The notes: a model not told the origin generated them from the sequence alone. DNA of 64,000 nucleotides from Epilithonimonas vandammei (GCF_003860525.1 NZ_CP034161.1:3038001-3102000); one strand, 5' to 3'. Counted from the first letter of the stretch, positions 15,294 to 26,945 are shown. Numbers and translations are program-made.

Positions 15294-18200
15294 TTATAAT
15301 ACGCCACGAGGTGAATGAACGCCTTTTGTTCGTATAATGCTTTCCTGCACCTTTGGGGCTTCATTCTGCTTTTCTGCCTGCTCCGAAGCATCTTGTTTGG
15401 TTTCCGGCGTAATAGATAGCTGTATCTTTCTTTCTACGGCAGCCAGTTCCGTTTTAAGCTCACTCAATCTACTTTCCTTAGCCCAAGTACCGTTAACCAC
15501 TTCCTGAAGTATCGGCAGGTCTTTTTGTATTTCAGCGATTTTCTCCTGCTCCTGCTTCACAAAGCCCGGCAGTTTTTCCAAAGCCCTTAAAAAATTCATT
15601 GCGGCGGTTTCGGGGTCTTTTGCCATCAGACCGTTATTGTAGGTGTACTTGATATTGCCCTCGCCAGTTATAAAAAATCTATTGACCCTTTCGAGTGTTG
15701 AATTATCCTTTGGAAGTTCTGTTTTAACCAATAATTGAAAACCGTAGAGGTTGCCTATTTCACGATAGTCGCCTGCCGTGCGGGCTTTGTTCGCAATCTC
15801 GTTCAGTTTTGCGCCTATTTGTTTCGGATTTGCATTGGGCGGCAAGCCATCTAACAGCACAGGGTTTTCGATTGTACCGTCCGAACGCTTTTGCAGGCGT
15901 TGCTGTAAGTTTTCCCAGTCGGTACTCATCCGGCTCAAACGGGATTGAGTGCTTTGCAACATTTCCATATAATCCTGTACCTTAAATTTGGCACTGGATT
16001 TAGAGCGGTTGAACGCCTGCTTTTCGCTTTCCAGTCCGGCAATCTGTTTTTCCAGTTTGGCTTTATCCAACAGGTCTGTATTTCCTGACAGGATTGCCAC
16101 ATATTCCGAAAAGTTCATTCCCGATTTTTCGTCCATACTTCCCTCGTCAATCGTTCTTTTGGTCAGGTTGTTAGTCTTTAACTGGTCGATGAAAAGCTGC
16201 TTATTATACAGCAGGTTGAATTTGTAACTGTCCAACGATTTTTCAACTGCATAGATAATCACAGCAACTTTATTATCGGCAAAGAATTTGGCAATCTCAT
16301 TGCCTTTTCTGATTGCCCGCCCGTCCCTTTGGGCAAGGTCAGACGGTCGCCACGGTGTATCTAAATGATGAACGGCAACAGCTCTTTTCTGTGCGTTTAC
16401 GCCAGTTCCGAGCATACTTGTAGAACCGAACAGTACACGGATTTTGCCCTCGTTCATTCCGTTGATAAGTTCCTTACGTTGCTTATCATTTTTCGCTTCC
16501 TGAATAAACCTTACTTCGTGCGCAGGTATGCCGTGGTCCTCCACGAGTTTGCGTTTTATTTCGGAGTACACGTTCCATTCGCCGGGCTTGTAGGTTCCCA
16601 AATCGGAGAAAACGAACTGCGTTCCTTTCTGTGCGTTGAACTGGTTGTAATACTTGGCGATATTTACCGCACAATGCGAAGCCTTGTTGTCGGGATGGTC
16701 GTCGTATATACCACTTACCATACGCATATCGAGCGACATCTTACGGGCATAGTCCGTCGCAATGAGCATCTTTGCTTTTTCTTCCCTTTGCGATAATGGT
16801 TCTCTACCGAGCAAAGTAGCATCGCCCGTTTTGGCAAACTGCATCAGGCTTTGGATAAAGGCTTCTTGGTCGGGCGTTGGCGGTATGTTGTACAATACCT
16901 CGTTCTTAGTGGGGCGGTCAATACCAATATCCTTAGCCGTTCTGTAATCCGTGATTTCAGAATAGAACTGTGCCAGTTCCGGCACTTTGATAAAGTAGCG
17001 GAAACGCTCTTTTGCTACAATATTGTTAGCTACCGAAAATTCATAATCGGTCGTTTTCCGTGCATAGATAGCTGCCCACGCATCAAAGGAATGAATACCC
17101 TGTTTTTCCAATGCACGGGGGCGCAGGTATTTAAACAGCAGGTACAATTCCGTTAATGAATTGCTGATGGTTGTACCCGAAAGAAAGGTTGCACCCATAT
17201 CCGCATTGGTACGCTCTTGAATGGTGCGGATTGCAAACAGCAGGTTCAGTGCCTTTTGGCTGCCGTCCACGTTCCCCAGTCCGGCAACCAGTGTATGACG
17301 GGTGTTGAACATCAGGTTTTTGAACTGGTGGCTTTCGTCCACAAACAAATGGTCTATGCCCATCATCTTAAAGTCCACAATATCATCCTTACGGTTTTCA
17401 ATATCGTGTTGCAGCGTTTTCAGCTTTACTTCAAGATTTTCTTTCCGCTTGATTACCCCGGCGAGCATTCCCCTTGTCACTTCCTTGCCCTGCGATTTCA
17501 GGGCATCGAGATTGCGCTCTACGCTGTCCAGTTCTATTTCGAGGATTTCCTTTTGTATTTCGGGCGATTGCGGTATCATTCCGAACTGGTCGTGCGTAAG
17601 TATCACGCAATCCCAATCATTATTTTTAATATCCCCGAAAATCCGCAGGCGTTTTTTCGGCGTAAAATCATCAATACCCGGATAAAGGATTTTGGCGTGT
17701 GGATAGGCTTTACGGTAGTCGTCGGCAATGGCAGGTATATTTGCTTTCAGCCTGATAATCATCGGCTTATGGGCTAATCCCAAACGCTTCATTTCCTGCG
17801 CTGCGGTACACATTATCAGCGTTTTTCCTGCGCCTACTTCGTGGTCGCAGATAGCACCGTTGTTCAGCTTTATCATCCAAACGGTGTCCTTTTGACTTGA
17901 ATACAGGTCTTCAATGCCTGCTCCCTTGCGGTCTAATCCCGGAAATTCCTGATGGCTTCCGTCATAGTTTGGGCGAACGAAACAATTAAAGGTATCGTTG
18001 TACTGGTCGGTCAGCCTGTTTTTAAACTCATCGTTCTGTGCGTGTAGCCAGTCGGTAAAGGCGGTACGGATTTCGTCAATCTTGTTGTTCCCCATTTGTA
18101 TGGCTTCCATATCCCGTACTTTAACCTCTTGGTCGCCAACCATTACTTTTTTGGTAATATCAGGCGAGGTATTGACAAGGGCGTGTTTAAGCAGGGCAAT

Positions 18201-20741
18201 ACCGTCAAACGTGCGGCTTTCCGCTTTGACCGCATATTTTTCCCAAATGTGCATATTGCCCTGATGACACTTTACGGAAAAGTCGTCGGAGCTTTCGGAG
18301 TAATGAACCAGTACATCCGCATCGAACAAATGCGAAGCGAAACGGGCATAAATTCCGGTAGGTATCCACCGTTCGCCGAGGTTAAAATCCAGTTCCTCAA
18401 ATTCGATACGTTTTGGTCGGGCTTCCTCTAAAGCGGTAAGGCTTTCTTTGGCTTCGGTATCATCGGGATAGTTTTCGAGATAGGCTCTTACTTCATCTGC
18501 TTTCTCCACCACGTTGCCTGCAATCCAACGTTCGGCTATTTCATATTCCTGTTGTAGCGGATTGTAGAACAACCGCCCGTGCAGGGCTTCTTTCAGGGTA
18601 TCGGCAGGCAGGCTGCTGATTTCGGACATAAAGTCCAAATCCACATTTCCGTATTTGTTCAGGGAGGCAGCTAAAGCCTCTTCGGGATTGTCGGTTGCTA
18701 ACGTAATGGTAGAAAAGCTAACGGGACGGCTGAAAATATCCGCTTTATGGATTATGCCGCCAATGACACGCTCCAGATAGGGGATTTCTTTACCTGCACT
18801 GTCTGTTTTTATCAGCTTGGCATTGTCGGCAGTATTGAGATTGCCGTATTTTTTGGTAAAGGCATCGTACAGCAGGTTCAGGGTTTCCCGTTCTTCCCTG
18901 TGTTCGGTCTGTTTTTCAGCTTCTTTTTGGTACAGGTTGATATAACTGTCCCTTACGGCTATGTAGGCTTCGGCTCTTGCTTTCTGTGCCGACGGCAATT
19001 GCAATGGATGAAAGATAGCTTTTTTGTCTTCCTTATCCACCTCTTGCAAATAGCCGACCCAACCGTTATCCACCACAAGGCAATCATTCCGGTGGAATAA
19101 TTGCAGTTCGCCGCTATACGGAGCAGGTTCAGGAACGGTGTTAATATCGGTAACGGGAATGGCAGTCTTATCAGACTGGCCATTGCCGTTTATTTGTGAA
19201 AACAGGTCGCCGATGGCTTCCTGTTTTTTGCTGTTTACTTGGCTTTTTCCATTGGTAGCACCATTGGATTTTAGCGGTGTATAAGGTTGCTGCCTGGCAC
19301 TGCTGAACAGGTCGGGTTGACGACCTATTGTGCCTCTTCTTTTATTACTACTTTGCCTTTTGTTTTGGGTAGTTCTTTTAGGTGGAGCAAGCACCATTAC
19401 AGGCTCACCCGCACTTTCAAACAGGTCAAAAATGCTTAGTTGTTTTAGTTCCTGTGGGCTTTCCTGATGGACTACCGGAGTGGTTATAAGCTGCGGTTTT
19501 TGCTGAACGATTGCAGGGTCTATGACCGGAGGTGTAACCTTTGGTTCAATCGGAATTTGTATCATAGGCTCATCATTGCGTTCGCCTTTGTATAAATTCA
19601 AATTCAGATGGTTCCCTAAATCTTCGGAAAGCATTTGTTTCAAATCTTTGGCAATACCCTCAACACCGTCTTTATGCGTATAGATTAAGGCAGGTTGACC
19701 GTATGGGTCGGTATCTAATTTTTGGTCGGTATGGATAATTCTTGTACCGTCCTGAAAGAGCGCATTGCCCGGCGTATTGTATTCGGTTGGCTTGCTTTGG
19801 CAAAACAGATCTTCCCTGTCGGTCAGATTTTGTTTTGCCGTATTTTTTTGCAGGATAATCAGGTCGCTGCCCACTTCCGTACCTGCATATTCGGTAAACA
19901 GATTGTTGGGCAGTCTTACAACCGAAACCAAATTATTATCCTGCATCAACGCCCTGCGTATGGGTTCGTTCTTAGGGCTATTCAGAATGCCCTGCGAAGT
20001 GATGTAAGCCAACAAACCACCCTCACGGAGCATATCAGCACCTTTCAGAAAAAAGTAATTGTGTATGCTTCGGGCAGCTTGTTCCTTTGCGCTGTTTCTA
20101 CTGCGTGAATAAGAAAGGTCAAATACGGAAGTATCGCCAAAAGGGATATTACTGGCGATTACATCATAGGTGTTTTGTTCCCTTTCGGGGATTTCCTCAA
20201 AGCCGTTTATACGGATATTGATTTCGGGGTAAAGCTGCTTTAAAATCTTGCCTGTAAGCAAGTCCTTTTCATAAGCGGTAACACTTGCTTTCTGATTTTC
20301 CGAAAAGGATTGGATGAATGAACCGATACCTGCGGAGGGTTCGAGGAATTTATCAATGTGCAGACCATTATCCCGCAAGGCAGATGAAATGGCATCTATA
20401 ACCTTTGGCGGTGTATAAAAAGCCGTCAGTACGGAACTTTTCATACTGTCCACATACCTGCGGTATTGCTTATCGTCTTGGGAATTTTCTTTGAGTAGTT
20501 GGTGGAGTTCCTGCGTGAGTGGAAAAAGGTCGTGTTCTGTTTTTCTCCAATGATTGATATCTATTTCGTTTTCTATGGGGTTCAGAACGAATTTAAGACC
20601 GCCAAATCCGTTGTATCGCATCATTAGCAGTCTTTCGCCTACGGTGGCTTGCCGTTTCTCCTTTTCCAGTTTAAAAACAATTCGCAGGGCATCAATATTC
20701 TGTTGGAGATGGAACCGTTTACTGAAGCCCATTTTCCTCAA
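15294..20741 (-). CDS. N6-adenine methylase / SNF2-type helicase fusion of the ICE
   Basis: 1815 residues. The N-terminal third carries an N6 DNA methylase: [25 protein letters not shown] and the catalytic motif NIPFG near 198. After a low-complexity Pro/Gln/Ser linker (about 400-560) comes a superfamily 2 helicase with DHEVGAGKT (Walker A, about 967), VDESH (about 1134), [10 protein letters not shown] and the motif [13 protein letters not shown]. The tail is coiled-coil rich. Such proteins are standard in Bacteroidetes conjugative elements and resemble phage DarB, so protection of entering DNA from restriction is a likely role (inference). The start overlaps the DUF1896 gene by 23 nt. Confidence 0.88.
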   Translation of the reverse strand: MRKMGFSKRFHLQQNIDALRIVFKLEKEKRQATVGERLLMMRYNGFGGLKFVLNPIENEIDINHWRKTEHDLFPLTQELHQLLKENSQDDKQYRRYVDSMKSSVLTAFYTPPKVIDAISSALRDNGLHIDKFLEPSAGIGSFIQSFSENQKASVTAYEKDLLTGKILKQLYPEINIRINGFEEIPEREQNTYDVIASNIPFGDTSVFDLSYSRSRNSAKEQAARSIHNYFFLKGADMLREGGLLAYITSQGILNSPKNEPIRRALMQDNNLVSVVRLPNNLFTEYAGTEVGSDLIILQKNTAKQNLTDREDLFCQSKPTEYNTPGNALFQDGTRIIHTDQKLDTDPYGQPALIYTHKDGVEGIAKDLKQMLSEDLGNHLNLNLYKGERNDEPMIQIPIEPKVTPPVIDPAIVQQKPQLITTPVVHQESPQELKQLSIFDLFESAGEPVMVLAPPKRTTQNKRQSSNKRRGTIGRQPDLFSSARQQPYTPLKSNGATNGKSQVNSKKQEAIGDLFSQINGNGQSDKTAIPVTDINTVPEPAPYSGELQLFHRNDCLVVDNGWVGYLQEVDKEDKKAIFHPLQLPSAQKARAEAYIAVRDSYINLYQKEAEKQTEHREERETLNLLYDAFTKKYGNLNTADNAKLIKTDSAGKEIPYLERVIGGIIHKADIFSRPVSFSTITLATDNPEEALAASLNKYGNVDLDFMSEISSLPADTLKEALHGRLFYNPLQQEYEIAERWIAGNVVEKADEVRAYLENYPDDTEAKESLTALEEARPKRIEFEELDFNLGERWIPTGIYARFASHLFDADVLVHYSESSDDFSVKCHQGNMHIWEKYAVKAESRTFDGIALLKHALVNTSPDITKKVMVGDQEVKVRDMEAIQMGNNKIDEIRTAFTDWLHAQNDEFKNRLTDQYNDTFNCFVRPNYDGSHQEFPGLDRKGAGIEDLYSSQKDTVWMIKLNNGAICDHEVGAGKTLIMCTAAQEMKRLGLAHKPMIIRLKANIPAIADDYRKAYPHAKILYPGIDDFTPKKRLRIFGDIKNNDWDCVILTHDQFGMIPQSPEIQKEILEIELDSVERNLDALKSQGKEVTRGMLAGVIKRKENLEVKLKTLQHDIENRKDDIVDFKMMGIDHLFVDESHQFKNLMFNTRHTLVAGLGNVDGSQKALNLLFAIRTIQERTNADMGATFLSGTTISNSLTELYLLFKYLRPRALEKQGIHSFDAWAAIYARKTTDYEFSVANNIVAKERFRYFIKVPELAQFYSEITDYRTAKDIGIDRPTKNEVLYNIPPTPDQEAFIQSLMQFAKTGDATLLGREPLSQREEKAKMLIATDYARKMSLDMRMVSGIYDDHPDNKASHCAVNIAKYYNQFNAQKGTQFVFSDLGTYKPGEWNVYSEIKRKLVEDHGIPAHEVRFIQEAKNDKQRKELINGMNEGKIRVLFGSTSMLGTGVNAQKRAVAVHHLDTPWRPSDLAQRDGRAIRKGNEIAKFFADNKVAVIIYAVEKSLDSYKFNLLYNKQLFIDQLKTNNLTKRTIDEGSMDEKSGMNFSEYVAILSGNTDLLDKAKLEKQIAGLESEKQAFNRSKSSAKFKVQDYMEMLQSTQSRLSRMSTDWENLQQRLQKRSDGTIENPVLLDGLPPNANPKQIGAKLNEIANKARTAGDYREIGNLYGFQLLVKTELPKDNSTLERVNRFFITGEGNIKYTYNNGLMAKDPETAAMNFLRALEKLPGFVKQEQEKIAEIQKDLPILQEVVNGTWAKESRLSELKTELAAVERKIQLSITPETKQDASEQAEKQNEAPKVQESIIRTKGVHSPRGVL

Positions 20742-21156
20742 TCCATATTGAGATGGTTCCGGTCAGTTCGGTATAGAGTACATCAAACTCATATCCGTAG
20801 GCGAAATCATCGGTTAATTCATATCCTGCGAAAACAGGCTCACAAACGGGAAACATTTTAAGGGCGAACGGTCGCAGTTCCTCGTCTGCCATTATGGTAT
20901 CAAATTCATTGCATACCACTTTGAAAACCGTGTCGAACTTGGAGAAGTGCAAGCCCTCGAAAAGTATGTAGTTGGCTATTTCGTTGCATTGCTCAATGGC
21001 GTTTCCCGAACGGAAAGCACCCTCATAAGCATTGGCAGCCCACGAAGACCGTTGGTCTATAAATTTTTGGTCGTGCGCCTTTTCGGGAAAGCTGCTATTT
21101 AATAGTTCTTGCAGTCGTAATCTGAAATACGACAGGTCTTTTTGCTGTACATCCAT
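20719..21156 (-). CDS. DUF1896 family protein
   Basis: 145 residues, acidic, soluble. It shows the family pattern [30 protein letters not shown], a central [17 protein letters not shown], and a C-terminal YELTDDFAY followed by [20 protein letters not shown]1896 proteins are encoded next to the methylase-helicase in many Bacteroidetes conjugative transposons; no activity is known. It overlaps the start of that gene by 23 nt, which implies translational coupling. Confidence 0.85.
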   Translation of the reverse strand: MDVQQKDLSYFRLRLQELLNSSFPEKAHDQKFIDQRSSWAANAYEGAFRSGNAIEQCNEIANYILFEGLHFSKFDTVFKVVCNEFDTIMADEELRPFALKMFPVCEPVFAGYELTDDFAYGYEFDVLYTELTGTISIWIEENGLQ

Positions 21157-21328
21157 ACTATATTTTGTTTAGAATTTTACTTAAATCCTAAAATTAGAAG
21201 CAGGAGCAAATGCCTCTGATAATGTTGCAGGGTTTGGCTTTGAAAGGCAGGATTTGGCTATTTACAATAGAAATTTGAAATGATAATTTGTACAGAATTA
21301 GTGCTTATGTATATGTTTTTTCACAAAC

Positions 21329-21374
21329 TACTTTTGTGGTTTAAATATTTATCGTAATATTGCGATAAATATTT
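21329..21374 (+). promoter_or_regulatory. ars promoter and ArsR operator
   Basis: A consensus -7, TACTTTTG, is at 21329-21336. Right after it lies a long inverted repeat: AAATATTTATCG at 21343-21354 and its exact complement CGATAAATATTT at 21363-21374 around an 8-nt centre. Twelve-bp arms between the transcription start and the arsR ATG (21384) are typical of an ArsR-family operator, so the repressor would block its own transcript. Confidence 0.8.
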
Positions 21375-21383
21375 ACAGATAAA

Positions 21384-21713
21384 ATGGGCGTAACAAAAAC
21401 TGAAATATTTACAGAACAGCAAAACAGCTTAGCAACCTCTTTAAAGGCACTGGCTCATCCTGCCCGTATAGCTATCCTGCAATACATTGTTAAGCAGAAT
21501 GCCTGTATTTGTAATGACTTAGTGGAAGAATTAGGATTGGCGCAGGCTACGATTTCACAACATTTAAAAGAGCTTAAAAACATTGGTATCATCAAAGGGA
21601 ATATAGAGGGAACAAGCGTGTGTTACTGCATTGATGAAAATGTTTGGCAGCAGATAAAAAAGGAACTCAATACTTTTTTTATAGATAATGTAGGGGTTGA
21701 TAAATGCTGTTAA
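21384..21713 (+). CDS. arsR: ArsR-family arsenic repressor
   Basis: 109 residues, winged helix: LKALAHPARIAILQYI, then ACICNDLVEEL where the CxC sits in the DNA-recognition region as in arsenite-sensing ArsR, then LAQATISQHLKELKNIGII and the wing (IEGTSVCYCID). More cysteines near the C-terminus (DKCC) may add metal ligands. It heads a four-gene ars operon and sits just behind its palindromic operator. Arsenite release of repression is known for the family. Confidence 0.93.
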   Translation: MGVTKTEIFTEQQNSLATSLKALAHPARIAILQYIVKQNACICNDLVEELGLAQATISQHLKELKNIGIIKGNIEGTSVCYCIDENVWQQIKKELNTFFIDNVGVDKCC

Positions 21714-21734
21714 GCATTTTTTTTGAACATATTA

Positions 21735-21751
21735 ATCGTAATAAAGCAATA
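21735..21751 (+). promoter_or_regulatory. Degenerate second ArsR half-site
   Basis: ATCGTAATAAAGCAATA matches the centre of the main operator (ATCGTAATATTGCGATA) at 14 of 17 positions. It lies 21 nt before the DUF6428 start, between arsR and the rest of the operon. It may be a second repressor site that tunes the downstream genes apart from arsR. Confidence 0.35.
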
Positions 21752-21772
21752 TAACAATTAAATAAAAAAACA

Positions 21773-22237
21773 ATGAAACTATCAAACATCAAAGAAATCT
21801 TACCAGCATTGGATAATGTTGAATTTCAATTAGAGAACGGAACATTTGTACCCGAACACTTTCACGTTACAGAGATAGGTGTTATTACAAAACATTTTAT
21901 TGATTGTGGCGGAACAATTAGAAACGAAAAAGTTGTCAATTTCCAATTATGGAATGCCAACGATTTTGAACACCGATTAAAGCCGACAAAACTATTGAAC
22001 ATTATTAAGCTATCCGAAGAAAAGTTGGATATTGAAGATGCCGAAATAGAAGTAGAATACCAAAGCGAAACGGTTGGTAAATACGATTTGAATTTTAACG
22101 GAAAGCATTTTGTACTGAAAAACAAGCAAACCGCTTGCCTGGCAAGTGATGCTTGCGGTATTCCTGCCGAAAAGCAAAAGGTAAAATTATCAGAGCTGAA
22201 TAATGCTTGCTGTACACCAAATTCGGGATGTTGCTAA
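21773..22237 (+). CDS. DUF6428 family protein of the ars operon
   Basis: 154 residues. The core is VEFQLENGTFVPEHFHVTEIGVI, FIDCGGTIRNEKVVNFQLW, then a stretch of strands. The tail is Cys-rich: CLASDACGIP and NACCTPNSGCC. It matches the DUF6428 group found in Bacteroidetes ars operons between arsR and the arsenate reductase; no activity is established. The HxH (HFHV) and the tail cysteines could bind arsenite, acting as an intracellular carrier. That is inference. Confidence 0.8.
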   Translation: MKLSNIKEILPALDNVEFQLENGTFVPEHFHVTEIGVITKHFIDCGGTIRNEKVVNFQLWNANDFEHRLKPTKLLNIIKLSEEKLDIEDAEIEVEYQSETVGKYDLNFNGKHFVLKNKQTACLASDACGIPAEKQKVKLSELNNACCTPNSGCC

Positions 22238-22252
22238 TTACTAAAACAAAAT

Positions 22253-22867
22253 ATGATGTATCAGAAACTAATCGAAATCATTAACAACAAAATTGGCGTT
22301 CACAGTATCAGCGAAGAACGTAAAACGATATTACAGCCGTTAGTAGATTTTGTACAGCAAAAAGTAAACGACAGGCACGATATTAACATCAATTTCATTT
22401 GTACCCACAATTCCCGAAGAAGCCATTTATCACAGGTTTGGGCACAGGTAGCGTCCGCACATTTTAATATTCCAAACGTACATTGTTATTCGGGTGGTAC
22501 AGAAGAAACGGCACTATTCCCCAAAGTCGCAGAAACATTGACCGAACAGGGATTTAATATTTTCAAAATAGCAGATACCAATAACCCTGTATATGCCATA
22601 AAGTACAGCGATAATGCTTTGCCGATAATCGGATTTTCAAAAAAATACGATAACCCTTTCAATCCTGTGTCAGCATTCACAGCCATTATGACCTGTTCGC
22701 AGGCAGACGGTGGCTGTCCGTTTATAGCAGGTGCGGAAAAAAGAATACCTGTCACATTTGAAGACCCTAAAATATCGGACAATACACCGGAGCAATCAAA
22801 GGTATATGCAGAAAGAAGTTTGCAGATAGCAACGGAAATGTTCTATGTTTTTTCAAAAATCAGTTAA
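22253..22867 (+). CDS. Low-molecular-weight phosphatase-type arsenate reductase
   Basis: 204 residues. The P-loop CTHNSRRS (Cx5R) near residue 50 is that of LMW-phosphatase-type arsenate reductases, and MTCSQADGGCPF supplies the two further cysteines used in the thioredoxin-linked disulfide relay of pI258-type ArsC. An extra N-terminal helical region of about 45 residues makes it longer than classic ArsC (about 130), as usual for the Bacteroidetes form. It follows DUF6428 by 15 nt and is 6 nt before the efflux gene. It would reduce arsenate to arsenite for export. Confidence 0.9.
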   Translation: MMYQKLIEIINNKIGVHSISEERKTILQPLVDFVQQKVNDRHDININFICTHNSRRSHLSQVWAQVASAHFNIPNVHCYSGGTEETALFPKVAETLTEQGFNIFKIADTNNPVYAIKYSDNALPIIGFSKKYDNPFNPVSAFTAIMTCSQADGGCPFIAGAEKRIPVTFEDPKISDNTPEQSKVYAERSLQIATEMFYVFSKIS

Positions 22868-22873
22868 TAACCA

Positions 22874-23902
22874 ATGCAACCAAAACTAAAATTTCTTGAC
22901 CGTTACCTTACCTTATGGATATTCCTTGCAATGGCAGTAGGTATAGGTTTGGGATATTTCTTTCCGGGAATATCAAAAATTACAAATGCTTTATCCGTAG
23001 GCACTACAAACGTTCCTTTGGCAATAGGTCTGATATTGATGATGTACCCACCATTGGCAAAAGTGGATTATTCATTATTGCCCCAAGCGTTTAAGGATAA
23101 AAAAGTAATCGGCATATCCTTATTGCTCAATTGGGTTATCGGTACAGTGCTGATGTTCGGATTAGCCCTTTTGTTTTTACGCAATGAACCCGATTATATG
23201 ACAGGCTTGATACTGATAGGTTTGGCAAGATGTATCGCAATGGTAATCGTATGGAGCGATTTGGCTAAAGCAAACAGAGAATATACCGCTATGTTGGTTG
23301 CATTGAACAGTATCTTTCAGGTACTTTCTTATAGCTTCTTAGTTTGGCTATTCATCAACGTATTACCAAGCAAATTAGGATTAGCCAATTTCAATGTAAG
23401 CGTATCAATGAAAGACGTAGCCGAAAGCGTATTGATATATTTAGGTATTCCTTTCTTAGCAGGTTTTATAAGCCGTTACGCATTGATAAAATCAAAAGGC
23501 ATAGAATGGTATAACCGGAAATTTGTACCCCGAATATCGCCCATTACATTATATGCTTTACTGTTTACGATAGTATTAATGTTCAGTTTAAAAGGAGATA
23601 AAATATTAGAGTTGCCAATGGATGTAGTAAAAGTAGCCATACCGTTAATCATCTATTTTGTACTGATGTTTTTCGTCAGCTTCTTTATCAATAAATCCCT
23701 AAAAGTTCCTTACGACAAAAACGCCTCAATCGCATTTACAGCCACAGGAAACAACTTTGAATTGGCAATAGCAGTAGCAATAGCGGTTTTCGGTATTCAT
23801 TCCCCACAGGCGTTTGTAGGCGTTATAGGACCGTTGGTAGAAGTTCCGGTTCTGATATTATTAGTAAGAGCAAGTTTATGGCTAAAGAAGAAATACTACT
23901 AA
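22874..23902 (+). CDS. ACR3-family arsenite efflux permease
   Basis: 342 residues, ten hydrophobic segments, inner membrane. The hallmark [19 protein letters not shown] contains the conserved Cys needed for arsenite transport, and [19 protein letters not shown] is the second ACR3 signature. Length is normal for the bacterial family. It closes the ars operon and is followed by a strong terminator. It exports arsenite formed by the reductase one gene upstream. Confidence 0.95.
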   Translation: MQPKLKFLDRYLTLWIFLAMAVGIGLGYFFPGISKITNALSVGTTNVPLAIGLILMMYPPLAKVDYSLLPQAFKDKKVIGISLLLNWVIGTVLMFGLALLFLRNEPDYMTGLILIGLARCIAMVIVWSDLAKANREYTAMLVALNSIFQVLSYSFLVWLFINVLPSKLGLANFNVSVSMKDVAESVLIYLGIPFLAGFISRYALIKSKGIEWYNRKFVPRISPITLYALLFTIVLMFSLKGDKILELPMDVVKVAIPLIIYFVLMFFVSFFINKSLKVPYDKNASIAFTATGNNFELAIAVAIAVFGIHSPQAFVGVIGPLVEVPVLILLVRASLWLKKKYY

Positions 23903-23946
23903 AGCTAATTTAAAAACGATAAGGGTATTTTAAGTGTCAAAATAGC

Positions 23947-23981
23947 AAAGAAGCCCTCCGAATTTTCGGAGGGCTTCTTTT
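23947..23981. terminator. Bidirectional terminator between ars operon and ORF6N gene
   Basis: A 16-bp stem, AAAGAAGCCCTCCGAA at 23947-23962 with its complement at 23965-23980, flanked by A- and T-runs on both sides. It serves the converging ACR3 and ORF6N genes. Confidence 0.9.
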
Positions 23982-24861
23982 ATGGCTTGTTCAATATTTG
24001 AAGCATCCTGCCGACTTCAATATCCATTCTCGAAAAGGCAAACCATTTTTTGCCCAGGTCTTTGAGTGATGCCCCTATATGGTAGAGTTCTGCATTATCA
24101 ATAATCAAAAATCGGTCGTGGGCATCGGAGAAAACCTCAATATCTACGGGAGGATATTGGCTATTGTAGCGTTGTAAATCTAACCGTAGCTGATTGCTGA
24201 TGCTTTTGGTAAGGATTGTAGCAGTTACATTGTTTTTACGTTTACCCAACAAAGTAAGCACCGTATCATCCACGTAATTATCAAGCAGGATAATAGAGAT
24301 TTTGGCACTTCGGATAATATCGGAAACAAAGGCATAGGCATCAAAAACCTGCCCGTTGTAAAAGATACCTTTTTCGCTGTGGAGCTTATCGCTTTCCAAA
24401 GCCTTAAAAATCTCTTCAAATTTTTGGTCGGCTTCTAATTGTTTCAGCTCTATATTATCCAAACGATGAAACAAAGAAGCGTTGCTGATAAGCATACGCC
24501 TCATTTCTACAAAGGCTTCCATTATTTCCACACTCATTTTAACGGCTATATCAGACCGGAGTATGGCAGATGCCATTGCAACGCCCTGTTCGGTAAAAAC
24601 ATAGGGCAAATAACGCCTGCCACCGTAATTTAAACTTGAGGTTCCAATTTGGAACCTCAAGTTTTCAACTTCCTCTTCGGTCAGTTGAAAGCAGAATGAT
24701 ACAGGAAAACGCTCAATATTCCGTTTAACGGCTTTGTTCAGGTTCTTTGTTTCTACCTGATATAAGGCAGCGAGGTCGCTATCCAACATTACCTGTTTGC
24801 CCCGGATAGTATAAATCAGGTTCCTGATTTCTTTGGGTACGATTGACGGTTTATTTTCCAT
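23980..24861 (-). CDS. ORF6N-domain protein with PLD-like tail
   Basis: 293 residues from ATG at 24861 (an earlier in-frame ATG at 24894 lies deep inside topB). Residues about 10-100 are an ORF6N DNA-binding domain (IRGKQVMLDSDLAALYQVET, then RFPVSFCFQLTEEE and YVFTEQGVAMASAI). The C-terminal half has VSDIIRSAKISIILLDNY and HDRFLIIDNAELYHIGASLK, like a single phospholipase-D type HxD site with changed spacing. ORF6N proteins come from phages and mobile elements. It overlaps the end of topB by 11 nt. Function unknown; DNA binding is inferred. Confidence 0.85.
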   Translation of the reverse strand: MENKPSIVPKEIRNLIYTIRGKQVMLDSDLAALYQVETKNLNKAVKRNIERFPVSFCFQLTEEEVENLRFQIGTSSLNYGGRRYLPYVFTEQGVAMASAILRSDIAVKMSVEIMEAFVEMRRMLISNASLFHRLDNIELKQLEADQKFEEIFKALESDKLHSEKGIFYNGQVFDAYAFVSDIIRSAKISIILLDNYVDDTVLTLLGKRKNNVTATILTKSISNQLRLDLQRYNSQYPPVDIEVFSDAHDRFLIIDNAELYHIGASLKDLGKKWFAFSRMDIEVGRMLQILNKP

Positions 24862-26939
24862 TGCGTTTACTGCTTTTGTTTTTCTCAAACTCAAAGGAAC
24901 TTTCAGCGTTTTCTTTCAGAATGATGTAAGCATCGAATTTCTTTCCCGCTTTGCTTGTCATTCCTTTGATTAAGGAAGTTTTGCCTTTATTGACAAGGCT
25001 TGTTATGTTTTCGATACTGATTCGCACACCGCAGACGGTGCGGAACTGTACCCAGTTACAAGCCTCATCAGGGCATTTCACAATTTTATCACGAATGACG
25101 AGTTGCTGACTTTTACATTTCGGGCAGGTCAGTTTCGGCTGATTGGTACTTGCAATAGAAGTTTGCAACAATTCATCGGTAATGGATTTGGCATAGGTTT
25201 CCATTTCCTTTTGGAACGTTCCGGCATCTGCTTCGTTATTCTCGATTTTCTGCAATGCCAATTCCCATTCGGCGGTCATTGCCACATCCGCAATCTTGCG
25301 TTCTTTGACCAACTCATAAACCTGCAATCCTTTTTCGGTAGGGATTAAAGAGCGTTTATCCCGTAGGATATAATTACGGGTAAGCAGGGTTTCAATAATG
25401 GCGGCTCTTGTTGCAGGAGTACCAATACCGATATTTTTGAGGGCGCTCTTCTTCGTTCTCAATTTCTTTCCCTGCGGTTTCCATAGCCGACAAAAGCCCG
25501 GCTTCGGTGTAAAGCACTGGCGGTTTGGTTTTCTTTTCCAAAACGGCAGCTTCCTTTATGGCAAGTTCGTCGCCTTTACGCAGTTCAGGTAATTCCTGCA
25601 CTGGCTCTTCGCCGTCATCGGTAAAACTTCCTTTAATGGAACGCCAACCCGCTTCCTGAATTTTACAGCCCTTTGCCGTAAAGTCGTAGTGTAATACCTG
25701 TAATGACACATCGGTTATTTCTTTGACACAGGCTTGTGATATGGCTTCGAGCAATCGAAGCGCAATCATATTGTAAATCTTGTTTTCGTCTGCATTGAGT
25801 ACCGACGGTACTTTATCAGTAATCAACAAACCGTGATGGTCCGTTACACGGAGGTCATTCACGATACGTTTGTTGAACCGTCCCCATTTGATTTTGGTAA
25901 GGGCTTGCTTGCAATCTTCACGGTTCTGCAAAGCCCGCACAAGGTTTGGAATTTCTGACCACATATCTTCAGGGATGTATTTGCTTCCGGTACGTGGATA
26001 TGTGATAAACTTCTTTTCGTACAGGCTTTGCGCAATATTGAGCGTTGCTTCAGCAGATAATTTCAGCCTTTTGTTGGCTTCCTTTTGTAAACCTGTCAGG
26101 TCGAAAAGCAAGGGCGGTTGTTCCGTAACGCTTTTGGTTTCTGCTGATGTAACGGTTGCCGTTGCGCCACGCTGAATGGCTTTAAGGGTATCATCAGCAA
26201 GCTGCTTTTCATCCCATTTGGTAGCGGAAATACTTTTAAAATCAACCTGTGCTTTGTTGTGCGATAATTGTATCTGCCAGTATTTCTTTACCGTGAAATT
26301 CTTATTATCGAGGTAGCGTTTACATATCAAAGCCAGTGTGGGCGTTTGCACTCTTCCGAGCGAATAGATACCGTTGCCTGCGGCAATGCTCAATGCCTGT
26401 GTAGCATTGATGCCTACAAGCCAGTCGGCACGGCTTCTGCCTTGCGCTGCCTGATACAGTCCGTCAAATGCTGCCCCGTCTTTTAGGTTGTTGAAGCCTT
26501 GCTTTATTGCCTTTTCGGTAAGCGAACTTATCCAAAGGCGTTCAAAAGGTTTGTTGCATTTCAGGTATTCATAAATGTACCTGAAAATGAGTTCGCCCTC
26601 ACGACCTGCATCGGTAGCAACGATGATGCTGTTGCTTTGCTTAAAAAGCTGCTCAATGACTTTCAGTTGCTTTAATGCGCCAGTATCGGCGGTGTACCCT
26701 TTGTCTTTTTTGACCTTGCGGACGGTCAATAAAAACGGGTTGGGCAATATCGGCAGGGATGCTTTATCAAATCCCGAAATGCCGTAATCTTCGGGCATTC
26801 CCAGTCCTATTAAATGACCGAATGCCCACGTAACAAAATAGCCGTTACCTGTCAGGTAGCCATCCTTTTTATCGGATGCTCCCACAAGTCCGGCTATCTC
26901 CCTTGCTACGCTTGGTTTTTCTGCAATGATTGTTTTCAT
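24851..26939 (-). pseudogene. topB: DNA topoisomerase III, frameshifted
   Basis: Type IA topoisomerase of the ICE core. The N-terminal part (to about residue 500) has TOPRIM (MKTIIAEKPSVAREIA, ATDAGREGELIFRYIY) and the catalytic Tyr in KFITYPRTGSKYIPEDM. Near 25441-25446 the frame breaks: EIENEEER continues as PQKYRYWYS and stops, while the expected ALKNIGIGTPATRA follows in another frame. Reading GCGCGC instead of GCGC (a 2-bp loss) repairs it and gives about 696 residues, the normal length. The second piece carries GIGTPATRA and a zinc-finger (CPKC, KCPDEAC). Either a true mutation or a sequencing error in a GC repeat. Confidence 0.85.
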
Positions 26940-26945
26940 ACTGTA

